This document shows positions 6,300 to 12,692 of a stretch of 12,700 nucleotides of DNA, one piece after another. The notes beneath the pieces are model-generated. The model searched no databases and was not told the DNA's origin. It worked only from the letters and a program-made list of their open reading frames with translations. Position 1 is the first letter of the stretch, and each line of letters begins with the position of its first letter. The stretch comes from Clostridiales bacterium. Lineage in GTDB: Bacteria > Bacillota > Clostridia > Lutisporales > Lutisporaceae. The stretch is from contig DUSG01000023.1 in the NCBI GenBank assembly GCA_012842725.1, positions 1-12,700 of the forward strand, read 5' to 3'. The translations under genes and the position numbers were made by a program.

Positions 6300-8090
6300 T
6301 TATTCAACAATTATTGCACCAAATCTGCAGGTTGCCTTGCAGGCTCCGCATCTTGTGCATATGCTGCTGTCTATTTTATGAACTTTCTTTACTTCACCGG
6401 ATATAGCCTTAACCGGGCAAACCCTGCTGCAAGCAGTACAACCTGTACATTTATCTTCTAAAATCTTATATTCTATCAAAGCTTTGCATTGTTTTGCAGG
6501 ACACTTCTTGTCCCTTATATGAGCTTCATATTCATGTCTAAAGTATTTAATAGTAGTCAATACCGGGTTGGGTGCAGTCTGTCCTAAACCACAGAGAGAA
6601 TTCTTCTTTATGTTCATGCTTAGCTCTTCAAGAAGCTCTATATCTCCTTCTTTACCTTCTCCTTTTGTGATTCTTTCCAGTATTTCAAGCATTCTCTTTG
6701 TACCTATTCTGCAGAAAGTGCATTTTCCGCAGGATTCTTTCTGAGTAAATGTAAGGAAGAATCTTGCTATATCAATCATGCAGTTGTCTTCGTCCATGAC
6801 TATCATACCGCCGGAACCCATGATTGCACCGGTTTGGTTTACAGAATCATAATCAATGATTGTATCTATAAGTTCAGCAGGTATGCATCCTCCGGATGGA
6901 CCGCCCATCTGAACGGCCTTGAATTTCTTCCCTGAAGATGTTCCTCCGCCTATATCGTAAATAATTTCCCTAAGCGGTATACCCATAGGTACTTCCACCA
7001 AACCACCTTTTGCAATCTTTCCTGCCAGAGCAAATACTTTCGTACCTCTGCTCTTTTCCGTGCCATATTTTGCATATTCTGCTGCACCATGCAGGATTAT
7101 ATAAGGTACATTGGCATAGGTCTCAACATTGTTTATATTTGTAGGTTTTTCCCAAAGTCCTTTTACTGCAGGAAACGGAGGCCTTATTCTTGGCATACCT
7201 CTTTTGCCTTCTATGGAAGCCAAAAGAGCCGTCTCTTCACCGCATACAAAAGCTCCTGCTCCTTCTTTTATCTTTATCTTAAAGCTGAAATCGGTACCAA
7301 AAATATTCTTGCCTAGAAATCCTCTTTCTTCGGCATCTTTTATGGCTATCTTTAGCCTCTTTATTGCCAAAGGATATTCGGCTCTAACATATATATAACC
7401 CTCTTCTGCTCCGATGGCATAGCCTGCAATCATCATTCCTTCTATTACCGAATGAGGGTCTCCTTCAAGTACGCTTCTGTCCATAAATGCTCCCGGATCT
7501 CCTTCATCAGCATTACAAACTATATACTTTGTAGAACCTTCAGAAGATCTGGCAAATTTCCATTTCATACCTGTTGGGAATCCGGCACCGCCTCTTCCCC
7601 TTAGGCCTGAATTAAGTACTTCCTCTATTACCTGTTCCGGAGTCATGGTCTTTACTGCTTTTTCAATTGCTTTGTAGGCATCCATGGCAATTGCTTCATC
7701 TATAGACTCAGGGTTGATAACACCGCACCTTCTAAGTACTATTCTCATTTGCTTGCTAAAAAATGAATCTTCTGAAGTTTCCATATCATCTGCTTTGACA
7801 ATCCATTCAACAACAGGTCTTCCCTCAACAATATGTGATTCAAATATCTTGTTTGCTTTTTCCGGAGTGACTTCCCCGTAAATTACGCTTTTTCCGTCAG
7901 GATTTATAACTTCTACCAGTACTTCTTTATAGCACATGCCCATACAGCCTGTCTCATCAAGAGTTACCGGCACGTCCGATTTTTCAATTATTCCTTTGAA
8001 GGTATCATAAACTTTATTGGCACCTGCAGCTATACCGCAGCTTCCAAGGCCTACAACAATCTTATAATAGTCGTTCCTCAAATTATTCAC
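6300..8090 (-). CDS. stnB: Stn transhydrogenase flavin subunit StnB (NuoF/HydB-like)
   Basis: This 596-residue subunit carries the NAD(H)-binding FMN site. It has a thioredoxin-like N-terminus (residues 9-85) with C18, C49 and C53. The NuoF core follows: GLRGRGGAGFPTG (162-174), NADEGDPGAF (193-202) and GAGAFVCGEETALLASIEG (276-294). The [4Fe-4S] ligands are C454, C457, C460 and C500. The C-terminal tail adds two ferredoxin-type [4Fe-4S] clusters (C548, 551, 554, 558 and C578, 581, 584, 588), as in HydB of bifurcating hydrogenases. C530 and C535 near H519/H524 resemble the metal site reported in HydB-type proteins (inference). The GTG start at 8090 overlaps the stnA stop by 8 bases, indicating translational coupling; no strong ribosome site is visible. 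Alone it could belong to a hydrogenase or formate dehydrogenase, but the neighbouring stnC decides the assignment. The N-terminal 2Fe-2S site lacks its usual first Cys. Confidence 0.9.
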   Translation of the reverse strand: MNNLRNDYYKIVVGLGSCGIAAGANKVYDTFKGIIEKSDVPVTLDETGCMGMCYKEVLVEVINPDGKSVIYGEVTPEKANKIFESHIVEGRPVVEWIVKADDMETSEDSFFSKQMRIVLRRCGVINPESIDEAIAMDAYKAIEKAVKTMTPEQVIEEVLNSGLRGRGGAGFPTGMKWKFARSSEGSTKYIVCNADEGDPGAFMDRSVLEGDPHSVIEGMMIAGYAIGAEEGYIYVRAEYPLAIKRLKIAIKDAEERGFLGKNIFGTDFSFKIKIKEGAGAFVCGEETALLASIEGKRGMPRIRPPFPAVKGLWEKPTNINNVETYANVPYIILHGAAEYAKYGTEKSRGTKVFALAGKIAKGGLVEVPMGIPLREIIYDIGGGTSSGKKFKAVQMGGPSGGCIPAELIDTIIDYDSVNQTGAIMGSGGMIVMDEDNCMIDIARFFLTFTQKESCGKCTFCRIGTKRMLEILERITKGEGKEGDIELLEELSMNIKKNSLCGLGQTAPNPVLTTIKYFRHEYEAHIRDKKCPAKQCKALIEYKILEDKCTGCTACSRVCPVKAISGEVKKVHKIDSSICTRCGACKATCRFGAIIVE

Positions 8091-8583
8091 CCCAATTCTT
8101 ATAGAATCCTCTTATGATTTTCCTTGCCTTGTCAGGAGTAAGTCTACCGTATGTTTCATCTCCTATCATCATGACGGGAGCAAGGCTGCAGCACCCCAAA
8201 CATGCAACTGTCTCCAGGGTAAATCTGCCATCCTCAGTGGTACCTCCGATTTCAATTTTCAATTCATCAGCCAAAGCTTCCGCTACCTTTTCAGCTCCAT
8301 TTACATGGCAGGCAGTTCCAAAGCATAACTTTATAAGATTTTCACCTGTTGGTTTTAATCTGAACTGAGAATAAAATGTAGCTACACCCATAACCTGAGA
8401 AGGATGCAAGCCTGTCCTATTGCAAAGCTCATCAAGAATATCCTGCGGCAGATATCCGTAAGCATCCTGGATATTTTGCAGTATAGGGATTAAATCCGCT
8501 TCTTTTCCTTCATACTTGCTTAAAATTTCATCAAATTTGTCAAAATAACGGCTTCGTCCATTACAACAGCATTTGTTGGCCAT
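8083..8583 (-). CDS. stnA: Stn transhydrogenase small subunit StnA (NuoE/HydC-like)
   Basis: This 166-residue thioredoxin-fold [2Fe-2S] subunit passes electrons within the complex. Its ligands are C87 and C92 (CFGTAC) and C128 and C132 (CLGCC), the classic NuoE C-x4-C and C-x3-C pattern. The upstream helical part has the usual NIQDAYGYLP and VMGVATFYSQF signatures. It begins MANKCCCNG, a Cys-rich start outside the cluster-binding motifs. I chose ATG 8583 because the ribosome site gggagg (8600-8595) lies 11 bases upstream; TTG at 8586 would give a tighter spacing of 8. A longer reading from TTG 8604 would place the ribosome site inside the gene and is unlikely. It is the first gene of the operon stnA-stnB-stnC, all on the minus strand. 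Confidence 0.9.
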   Translation of the reverse strand: MANKCCCNGRSRYFDKFDEILSKYEGKEADLIPILQNIQDAYGYLPQDILDELCNRTGLHPSQVMGVATFYSQFRLKPTGENLIKLCFGTACHVNGAEKVAEALADELKIEIGGTTEDGRFTLETVACLGCCSLAPVMMIGDETYGRLTPDKARKIIRGFYKNWGE

Positions 8584-8645
8584 CAACAAATACACCTCCC
8601 TCAAAATTATAAATTTTTATAATCATAAGTTATTTGCTTTTGTAT

Positions 8646-8687
8646 AAAAAAAGGCTTCTATGGAATTATATTATAAACAAAGAAGCC
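8646..8687 (-). terminator. Intrinsic terminator inside the stnABC leader (candidate attenuator)
   Basis: On the minus strand GGCTTCT (8659-8653 on the complement of agaagcc 8681-8687) forms a 7-bp stem with AGAAGCC. The 21-base loop contains a small nested TTAT/ATAA stem, and seven U residues follow (A residues 8646-8652 on plus). It lies about 85-125 bases downstream of the likely stnA transcription start and about 60 bases before stnA, so it can stop transcription before the operon. Alternatively it ends a short independent RNA. The mechanism that would allow read-through is not evident. Confidence 0.6.
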
Positions 8688-8776
8688 ACTCCTTCAATTG
8701 AGTTGTAAACTATTTATGCTATTTTATTATATTTGTATAAATTTTGCATAAATTTAATCTACAAAACAATAATTAT

Positions 8777-8805
8777 ATTATATGTTATTTAATATTTAGT
8801 GTCAA
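8777..8805 (-). promoter_or_regulatory. Consensus sigma-A promoter for stnABC
   Basis: On the minus strand TTGACA (8805-8800) and TATAAT (8782-8777) are separated by exactly 17 bases: both hexamers are perfect. Start of transcription is near 8770, giving a leader of about 185 bases to stnA that includes the internal terminator. No Rex-like TTGTTA/TAACAA palindrome was seen here. Confidence 0.8.
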
Positions 8806-8819
8806 TTTATCAACCTCTG

Positions 8820-8874
8820 AAAAAACATGGCTGAGAGACTCAAAATACAAATTTTGAAATCTCTCAGCCACATG
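8820..8874 (-). terminator. Terminator of the lipoprotein gene
   Basis: This long inverted repeat has arms at 8826-8846 and 8851-8874 (core gctgagaga/tctctcagc, then tcaaaat/attttga) around the 4-base loop acaa, with small bulges. On the minus strand it is followed by six U residues (A residues 8820-8825). It lies 43 bases after the lipoprotein stop codon and separates that gene from the stn promoter. Confidence 0.85.
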
Positions 8875-8916
8875 GGTTATAGAGTTATATATGGAAGGTT
8901 GTATATAGGATTAGCA

Positions 8917-9558
8917 TTATTTGTTGGATAGACTATAGCTCTTAAGTAAAGACAATACTTCAAAATCGTCATCGATATATTCAGATTTAACAAGTCCAAC
9001 ACCTTTGCAGTAATAATAGTTGCTAAAGGCACCGCTTTCCTTGTATGTTTCCTTTATAACTATACAATTTTCAAAGGTACCTGCAGGAACAGTGACCGTG
9101 GCATCAACATCTGTTATTTCATGTTGATTGCCTTGACTCTCCCACTTTGTTCCCACTTCTATAGGTCCTTTAATGATAATATCCTCAATATTTTCTTTTT
9201 CGTCCAATACATTCTTTTCATCATAAACTTCCGCTTCCGTATATGTGCGAACCAGACTATCATCACTCAATACATATATGTTTGCTGTTATGGTTCCCCC
9301 ATTGTTTATCATGACCTGGTATTTGTTATCTTTAGAATATACTACTTTTTGAGTATATAATGCGTATTCATTCCCAATTCCTTCATACTCCCATTGATTG
9401 CCAACTGCCAATGGGTAATAAGCTCCAATGTCATTTTTCTCTTCTTGTTCCTGTGGTTCTTCAGTACCTGGTTTTTCTGTCTCTTGAGTACATGATGTCA
9501 GCAAAAATACTGTCAACATCAATATAAAAGTAAAGCAAATTATTCTTTTATACTTCAT
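8917..9558 (-). CDS. Exported lipoprotein of unknown function
   Basis: This 213-residue protein starts with a lipoprotein signal peptide: basic MKYKR, a hydrophobic core and the lipobox LTSC with the lipidated Cys at position 23. An acidic linker follows (residues 24-43, rich in E, P, Q). The mature domain has YYPLAVGNQWEYEG (47-60), GTKWE (136-140), VTVPAGTFENCIVIKETY (155-172) and CKGVGLVKSEY (184-194). These phrases recur in a group of secreted beta-rich proteins of Firmicutes (TapB/DUF3108-like in my recollection). The function of that group is not established. It would be anchored on the outer face of the membrane. It starts at ATG 9558 with ggag 10 bases upstream. It stands alone: divergent from the 59-residue gene and closed by its own terminator. 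Confidence 0.85.
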   Translation of the reverse strand: MKYKRIICFTFILMLTVFLLTSCTQETEKPGTEEPQEQEEKNDIGAYYPLAVGNQWEYEGIGNEYALYTQKVVYSKDNKYQVMINNGGTITANIYVLSDDSLVRTYTEAEVYDEKNVLDEKENIEDIIIKGPIEVGTKWESQGNQHEITDVDATVTVPAGTFENCIVIKETYKESGAFSNYYYCKGVGLVKSEYIDDDFEVLSLLKSYSLSNK

Positions 9559-9691
9559 ATTATTCTCACTCCATCCATTTGTCTTTTGATAATTATTATT
9601 GTCAAGCTAATCTATATATATGACGTAAAAATACAGAATTGGTTTCAAAAGTTCGAATTATTAATTTTCGTGATTTTTTTATGTATTTTTT

Positions 9692-9700
9692 TGGTATAAT
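9692..9700 (+). promoter_or_regulatory. Extended -10 promoter
   Basis: TGG-TATAAT (9692-9700) is a perfect -10 hexamer with the extended TGn motif. No good -35 is present at 17 bases, as is common for extended -10 promoters. Transcription near 9707 would serve the two plus-strand genes at 9732 and 9926. Confidence 0.6.
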
Positions 9701-9731
9701 ATTAATAAGCACTGATAAGGAGGTATATATC

Positions 9732-9911
9732 ATGTTTAGGGGCTTAAACAACTATGTAGCATGGATAATTGTCATATTTCTTGAATGGCTGATACTGCGA
9801 ATTGGTAACAGTGCTCATCTTTGGATTTATGTCATAATACCGATTATTGCTGCATTCATCTACACCGAATACAGCAATAAACCTGCAAAGAAAAAGAGAA
9901 ACTTAAGATAG
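9732..9911 (+). CDS. Small two-helix membrane protein, hypothetical
   Basis: This 59-residue protein has two hydrophobic helices (residues about 9-24 and 30-46) and a strongly basic tail ending KKKRNLR, so the C-terminus should face the cytoplasm. The start is ATG 9732, because aaggagg (9717-9723) lies 8 bases upstream. A longer frame from 9639 would begin upstream of the promoter and is rejected. The gap to the rRNA methyltransferase gene is 14 bases, so the two form an operon. I do not recognise the family. Confidence 0.75.
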   Translation: MFRGLNNYVAWIIVIFLEWLILRIGNSAHLWIYVIIPIIAAFIYTEYSNKPAKKKRNLR

Positions 9912-9925
9912 CAAGGAGAGTTGAA

Positions 9926-11077
9926 ATGACACAAATAGAATTATGCGCACCCTGTGGTTTTGCTCTGGAAGCAGTAGTATCAAGAGAGGTTAAATCTTTA
10001 GGATTTGAGGTCAGCAAAGTTGAGGACGGCAGGGTGTACTTTTTGTCGGATGAATACGGAATAGCAAAAGCAAATCTTTGGCTGCGAACTGCTGACAGGG
10101 TTCTTTTAAAAATAGGTGAATTCTATGCCACTTCTTTTGAGGAGCTTTTTGAAAATACAAAAAGCTTGCCATGGGATGATTGGATACCTAAAGTAGGTTC
10201 CTTCCCTGCTGCCAAAGCATCCTCAGTCAGGTCAAAATTATTCAGTACCTCTGATATCCAATCCATAGTGAAAAAGGCTGTTGTAGAAAAATTAAAGAGT
10301 AAATATAAAGTCAATTGGTTTAGCGAAAGCGGACCAACTTATCCCATACATATATTGATTTTTAAGGATAAAGTAACATTATATCTTGATACATCAGGAA
10401 CAGCATTACATAAAAGAGGTTATAGGGAAATAGGCAGTGCAGCACCGATAAAGGAGACACTGGCCGCTGCATTGGTATCTTTGACTCCTTGGAAAGAAGG
10501 AAGATTATTGGTAGATCCCTTCTGCGGTTCTGGCACTATATTGATAGAAGCAGCCCTGAAAGGATTAAATATAGCCCCTGGACTTAATAGAAATTTTGTT
10601 TCCGAAAAGTGGTTAAGAGTTCCAGAAAAACTGTGGAACAAAGCAAGACAGGAAGCTCAAGAAAGTATAAAATATGACAACGATATTCGCCTTCAAGGCT
10701 ATGATATTGACGAAAAAGTCATAAAAATAGCAAGAAGCAATGCTGAAAAAGCAGGTGTTTCGAAATATATCCATTTTCAGCAAAGAGATGTAAGGGATTT
10801 TTCCAGTAAAGAAAAATATGGTTTCATCGTAACAAATCCTCCATATGGTGAACGATTGGAGGATTTAAAAACCGTAGAACAATTATACAGGGATATGGGA
10901 AAAGTATTCTCAAAACTGGATACTTGGTCTTTTTACATATTGACTACCCATGAAGGCTTTGAAAGATTTTTCGGCAGAAAAGCAGATAAAAAAAGGAAGC
11001 TTTACAATGGCATGATAAAGACTGATTTATATCAGTATCTAGGACCAAAGCCTCCAAAAATTAATACTGTAGAATAA
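9926..11077 (+). CDS. ypsC: THUMP-domain class I SAM-dependent RNA methyltransferase (YpsC/RlmL-type)
   Basis: This 383-residue protein is predicted to methylate a guanine N2 in 23S rRNA. It matches Bacillus YpsC and the N-terminal half of E. coli RlmKL. An N-terminal ferredoxin-like/THUMP region spans residues about 1-155 (CAPCGFALEAVVSREV at 7-22), followed by LHKRGYR (161-167). The Rossmann methyltransferase domain contains the SAM-binding VDPFCGSGTI (196-205), GYDID (258-262) and the catalytic NPPYGERL (304-311). That NPPY motif is typical of enzymes that methylate an exocyclic amino group of a base. The length suits the family. It starts at ATG 9926 with aaggagag 5 bases upstream. It is second in an operon with the 59-residue membrane protein and ends 4 bases from the convergent DUF3006 gene. 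The substrate is inferred from the family. Confidence 0.9.
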   Translation: MTQIELCAPCGFALEAVVSREVKSLGFEVSKVEDGRVYFLSDEYGIAKANLWLRTADRVLLKIGEFYATSFEELFENTKSLPWDDWIPKVGSFPAAKASSVRSKLFSTSDIQSIVKKAVVEKLKSKYKVNWFSESGPTYPIHILIFKDKVTLYLDTSGTALHKRGYREIGSAAPIKETLAAALVSLTPWKEGRLLVDPFCGSGTILIEAALKGLNIAPGLNRNFVSEKWLRVPEKLWNKARQEAQESIKYDNDIRLQGYDIDEKVIKIARSNAEKAGVSKYIHFQQRDVRDFSSKEKYGFIVTNPPYGERLEDLKTVEQLYRDMGKVFSKLDTWSFYILTTHEGFERFFGRKADKKRKLYNGMIKTDLYQYLGPKPPKINTVE

Positions 11078-11081
11078 TTTA

Positions 11082-11294
11082 TTATTTCCAGAGTTCATCC
11101 ATCAATCTCTGGATTTTTTGTTTTCTCCTATTGGTCTCATCAATGTCAATTATGAACTTATCACCATGATGAATCAAAACATAGCCTTCCTTTGCCTCAG
11201 CAGGAATCCTTACCTTTTCTATATTTACCATCTTCCTGTTTTCATCCTGACAGATGGCATATTCTCCTTCAAATCTGTCTATTATATATTTCAT
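11082..11294 (-). CDS. DUF3006 family protein
   Basis: This 70-residue protein begins MKYIIDRFEGEYAICQDE, continues with the I-P-x-x-A-K-E-G-Y-V-L motif (30-40) and ends with a basic helix RRKQKIQRLMDELWK. This is the DUF3006 pattern: a small beta domain plus C-terminal helix. Such proteins are often encoded just after ComEC-like metallo-beta-lactamase-fold hydrolases, as here (27-base gap, same strand). The role is unknown; a partner or modifier of the hydrolase is inference. It starts at ATG 11294 with aaggtg 7 bases upstream. Confidence 0.85.
   Translation of the reverse strand: MKYIIDRFEGEYAICQDENRKMVNIEKVRIPAEAKEGYVLIHHGDKFIIDIDETNRRKQKIQRLMDELWK
11087..11119 (+). terminator. Terminator of the rRNA methyltransferase gene, inside the convergent DUF3006 gene
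   Basis: A 7-bp stem tccagag (11087-11093) / ctctgga (11107-11113) with a 13-base loop is followed by six T residues, G and four more T. It lies wholly within the 3' coding end of the opposite-strand DUF3006 gene, so the methyltransferase transcript ends as antisense to it. Confidence 0.65.
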
Positions 11295-11321
11295 TTTGAA
11301 TCACCTTCATAAAGTTTATTA

Positions 11322-12293
11322 TTATTTTAAACTTTCTTCAAAGTATATTGATTTTCCATCAGAAAAAGCTATTATAGTTCCACTTTCATCGGTCCTGTAT
11401 ATTTTTATGCCTTTTTTGTTCAATAAATCAATCGTTTCTTTATGCGGGTGTCCATATTTATTATCCTTCCCTACACATATCACTGCATATTGAGGATTTA
11501 CCTTATCCAGAAATTCTTCGGTTGTAGATGTATTGCTCCCATGATGTGCAACTTTCAGTACATCCGCAGACAAATCATAATCTTTATTAATCATTTCCTT
11601 TTCCGATATTTCTTCCGCGTCTCCAGTAAACATAAAAGAATTATTACCATGATTAAGCTTAATGACTATCGAGTAATTGTTTAATTCATCATAATTGTCA
11701 CTATTTGGTGCAAGTATTGTAAAGCTAGCCTTGCCAAAATAAACTGTTGTTCCGGATACCGGAGTCGTTACCTTTAAACCCTTTTTTGATATTGCATTCA
11801 GGACATCTTCAAAGGTTTTAGTAGTGTTCATTGCCCTCGGCATATAAATGGTACCTATATCAAAGCTTTCTATAACTGCATCAAGACCTCCTATATGGTC
11901 TTCGTGAGGATGAGTCCCTACAACAAAGTCAAGTTTATCAATATTTTGCGATTTAATATATTCTACTACAGTTTTCGAATCAGCATTGTTTCCTGCATCT
12001 ATAAGCATCGTTTTGTCATCGGTTTTTATAAAAATGCAGTCGGCTTGCCCAACATCTATAAAATGAACCTGCAAACCATTAAATCCAATAGAATCTTTTT
12101 GTCTAAACTCTTCGCTAATATCAGGTTCTATAGATGTACCATCGGTATTATTAACTGAATTATTTTCTTGTTCTACTATTGAAGCCGGATCATTAATATT
12201 ATTAACATTACTCTGTTTATCACCTAAATTTATAAAGGATATTGCTGCAGCGATTATTAATGCTATTACATAGTATAACGATTTCTTTTTCAT
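11322..12293 (-). CDS. Membrane-anchored ComEC-like metallo-beta-lactamase-fold hydrolase
   Basis: This 323-residue protein has an N-terminal anchor or uncleaved signal (MKKKSLYYVIALIIAAAISF) and an Asn/Glu-rich linker to about residue 70. The metallo-beta-lactamase domain follows: HFIDVGQADC (77-86), metal motif THPHEDHIGG (127-136), FTGDAEE (222-228), AHHGSNTS (249-256) and GHPH (281-284). HFIDVGQ and AHHGS are hallmarks of the DNA-uptake protein ComEC/Rec2 C-terminal domain and its stand-alone relatives. ComEC itself is much larger and polytopic. The domain would lie outside the membrane, so an extracellular phosphodiesterase or nuclease is a reasonable guess; the substrate is unknown. I chose ATG 12293, since aggaggt (12306-12300) lies 6 bases upstream. 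A start at 12317 would swallow the ribosome site. It is the first gene of a two-gene unit with DUF3006. Confidence 0.88.
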   Translation of the reverse strand: MKKKSLYYVIALIIAAAISFINLGDKQSNVNNINDPASIVEQENNSVNNTDGTSIEPDISEEFRQKDSIGFNGLQVHFIDVGQADCIFIKTDDKTMLIDAGNNADSKTVVEYIKSQNIDKLDFVVGTHPHEDHIGGLDAVIESFDIGTIYMPRAMNTTKTFEDVLNAISKKGLKVTTPVSGTTVYFGKASFTILAPNSDNYDELNNYSIVIKLNHGNNSFMFTGDAEEISEKEMINKDYDLSADVLKVAHHGSNTSTTEEFLDKVNPQYAVICVGKDNKYGHPHKETIDLLNKKGIKIYRTDESGTIIAFSDGKSIYFEESLK

Positions 12294-12319
12294 ATCAATA
12301 CCTCCTGTCAAATACACTT

Positions 12320-12328
12320 ATTATATCA
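12320..12328 (-). promoter_or_regulatory. Extended -10 promoter for the hydrolase/DUF3006 genes
   Basis: On the minus strand TGA-TATAAT (12328-12320) is a perfect extended -10. The -35 position (TTCTTA) is poor. Transcription would start near 12313, just upstream of the aggaggt ribosome site, giving a very short leader. Confidence 0.55.
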
Positions 12329-12425
12329 TATGATTTCATTGATAAGAAATATTGATACGAAAAGAAATCTATTGTAAAAGCTTTAAAATAGCGCATTTGG
12401 ATAGTTTATACGAAGAAAAAATAAA

Positions 12426-12454
12426 TTGAAACAATAGCAAAAAGCTGATAAAAT
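12426..12454 (+). promoter_or_regulatory. Promoter of the tRNA-Thr gene
   Basis: TTGAAA (12426-12431) and TAAAAT (12449-12454) are 17 bases apart, with a TG two bases before the -10 (extended -10). Transcription would start near 12461, a few bases before the tRNA. Confidence 0.7.
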
Positions 12455-12467
12455 TATTAAAGGTAAT

Positions 12468-12543
12468 GCTATTGTAGCTCAGCCGGTAGAGCAGCTGATT
12501 CGTAATCAGCAGGTCACGGGTTCGAGTCCCGTCAGTAGCTCCA
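12468..12543 (+). tRNA. tRNA-Thr (anticodon CGU)
   Basis: A complete 76-base cloverleaf. The acceptor gctattg pairs with cagtagc (one G-U). The D-arm includes gtagctcagccggtagagc. The anticodon stem gctga/tcagc encloses loop ttcgtaa, so the anticodon is CGT, reading ACG for threonine. The T-arm is acggg-ttcgagt-cccgt. The discriminator is T and the CCA end is encoded (12541-12543). Its own promoter and terminator make it a single-gene unit. Confidence 0.97.
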
Positions 12544-12555
12544 TAGAGAATAAAA

Positions 12556-12573
12556 CTACCCGTTTATGGGTAG
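12556..12573 (+). other. Small hairpin after the tRNA
   Basis: A perfect 6-bp stem ctaccc/gggtag with loop gtttat lies between the tRNA 3' end and the main terminator. It may mark the trailer for tRNA 3' processing or add to termination. No T-tract follows it. Confidence 0.45.
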
Positions 12574-12575
12574 TG

Positions 12576-12610
12576 AGGCTGATGACAAAGTCATCAGCCT
12601 TTAATATTTT
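12576..12610 (+). terminator. Terminator of the tRNA-Thr gene
   Basis: A perfect 11-bp stem aggctgatgac (12576-12586) / gtcatcagcct (12590-12600) with loop aaa is followed by ttaatatttt. It is the strongest hairpin in the window. It could also act on minus-strand transcripts entering from the right. Confidence 0.85.
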
Positions 12611-12654
12611 ATAGGTATTGCAAAAAGGATTTTTATGTTTTGTGTCGAATATAG

Positions 12655-12692
12655 TAAGTAATTCAAAATGAAAGGAATGTTTGAATTGCTTA
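12655..12692. repeat. Inverted repeat near the window end
   Basis: The arms taagtaattcaaa (12655-12667) and tttgaattgctta (12680-12692) match over 13 positions with one mismatch, around a 12-base centre containing aaagga. It may be an operator or leader hairpin of a gene beyond the window. No T-tract follows, so a terminator is less likely. Confidence 0.4.

Noticed and set aside
3098..8368. Many open frames on the plus strand across the stn operon
   Set aside because: They are antisense shadows of stnABC, Ser/Ala/Phe-rich, without ribosome sites or recognisable domains.
3043..8583. Operon as a trimeric [FeFe]-hydrogenase (HydABC)
   Set aside because: The large subunit has no H-cluster motifs (TSCCP, MPC-x2-K-type) and instead has a GltD-like NADPH domain, so hydrogenase is excluded.
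8584..8604. Longer stnA start at TTG 8604
   Set aside because: The gggagg ribosome site (8595-8600) would lie inside the coding sequence; ATG 8583 or TTG 8586 fits better.
8714..8749. 11-codon leader peptide in the stn leader (minus strand)
   Set aside because: No ribosome site before its ATG and no run of regulatory codons.
8820..8874. TPP riboswitch suggested by ctgagaga
   Set aside because: The other conserved TPP elements are absent and the element is a plain hairpin with a U-tract after the lipoprotein gene.
9639..9731. Longer start for the 59-residue membrane protein
   Set aside because: The extension lies over the extended -10 promoter and has no ribosome site; ATG 9732 has aaggagg at 8 bases.
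12294..12317. Longer hydrolase start at GTG 12317
   Set aside because: The aggaggt ribosome site (12300-12306) would be coding; ATG 12293 has ideal spacing and begins a normal MKKK signal anchor.
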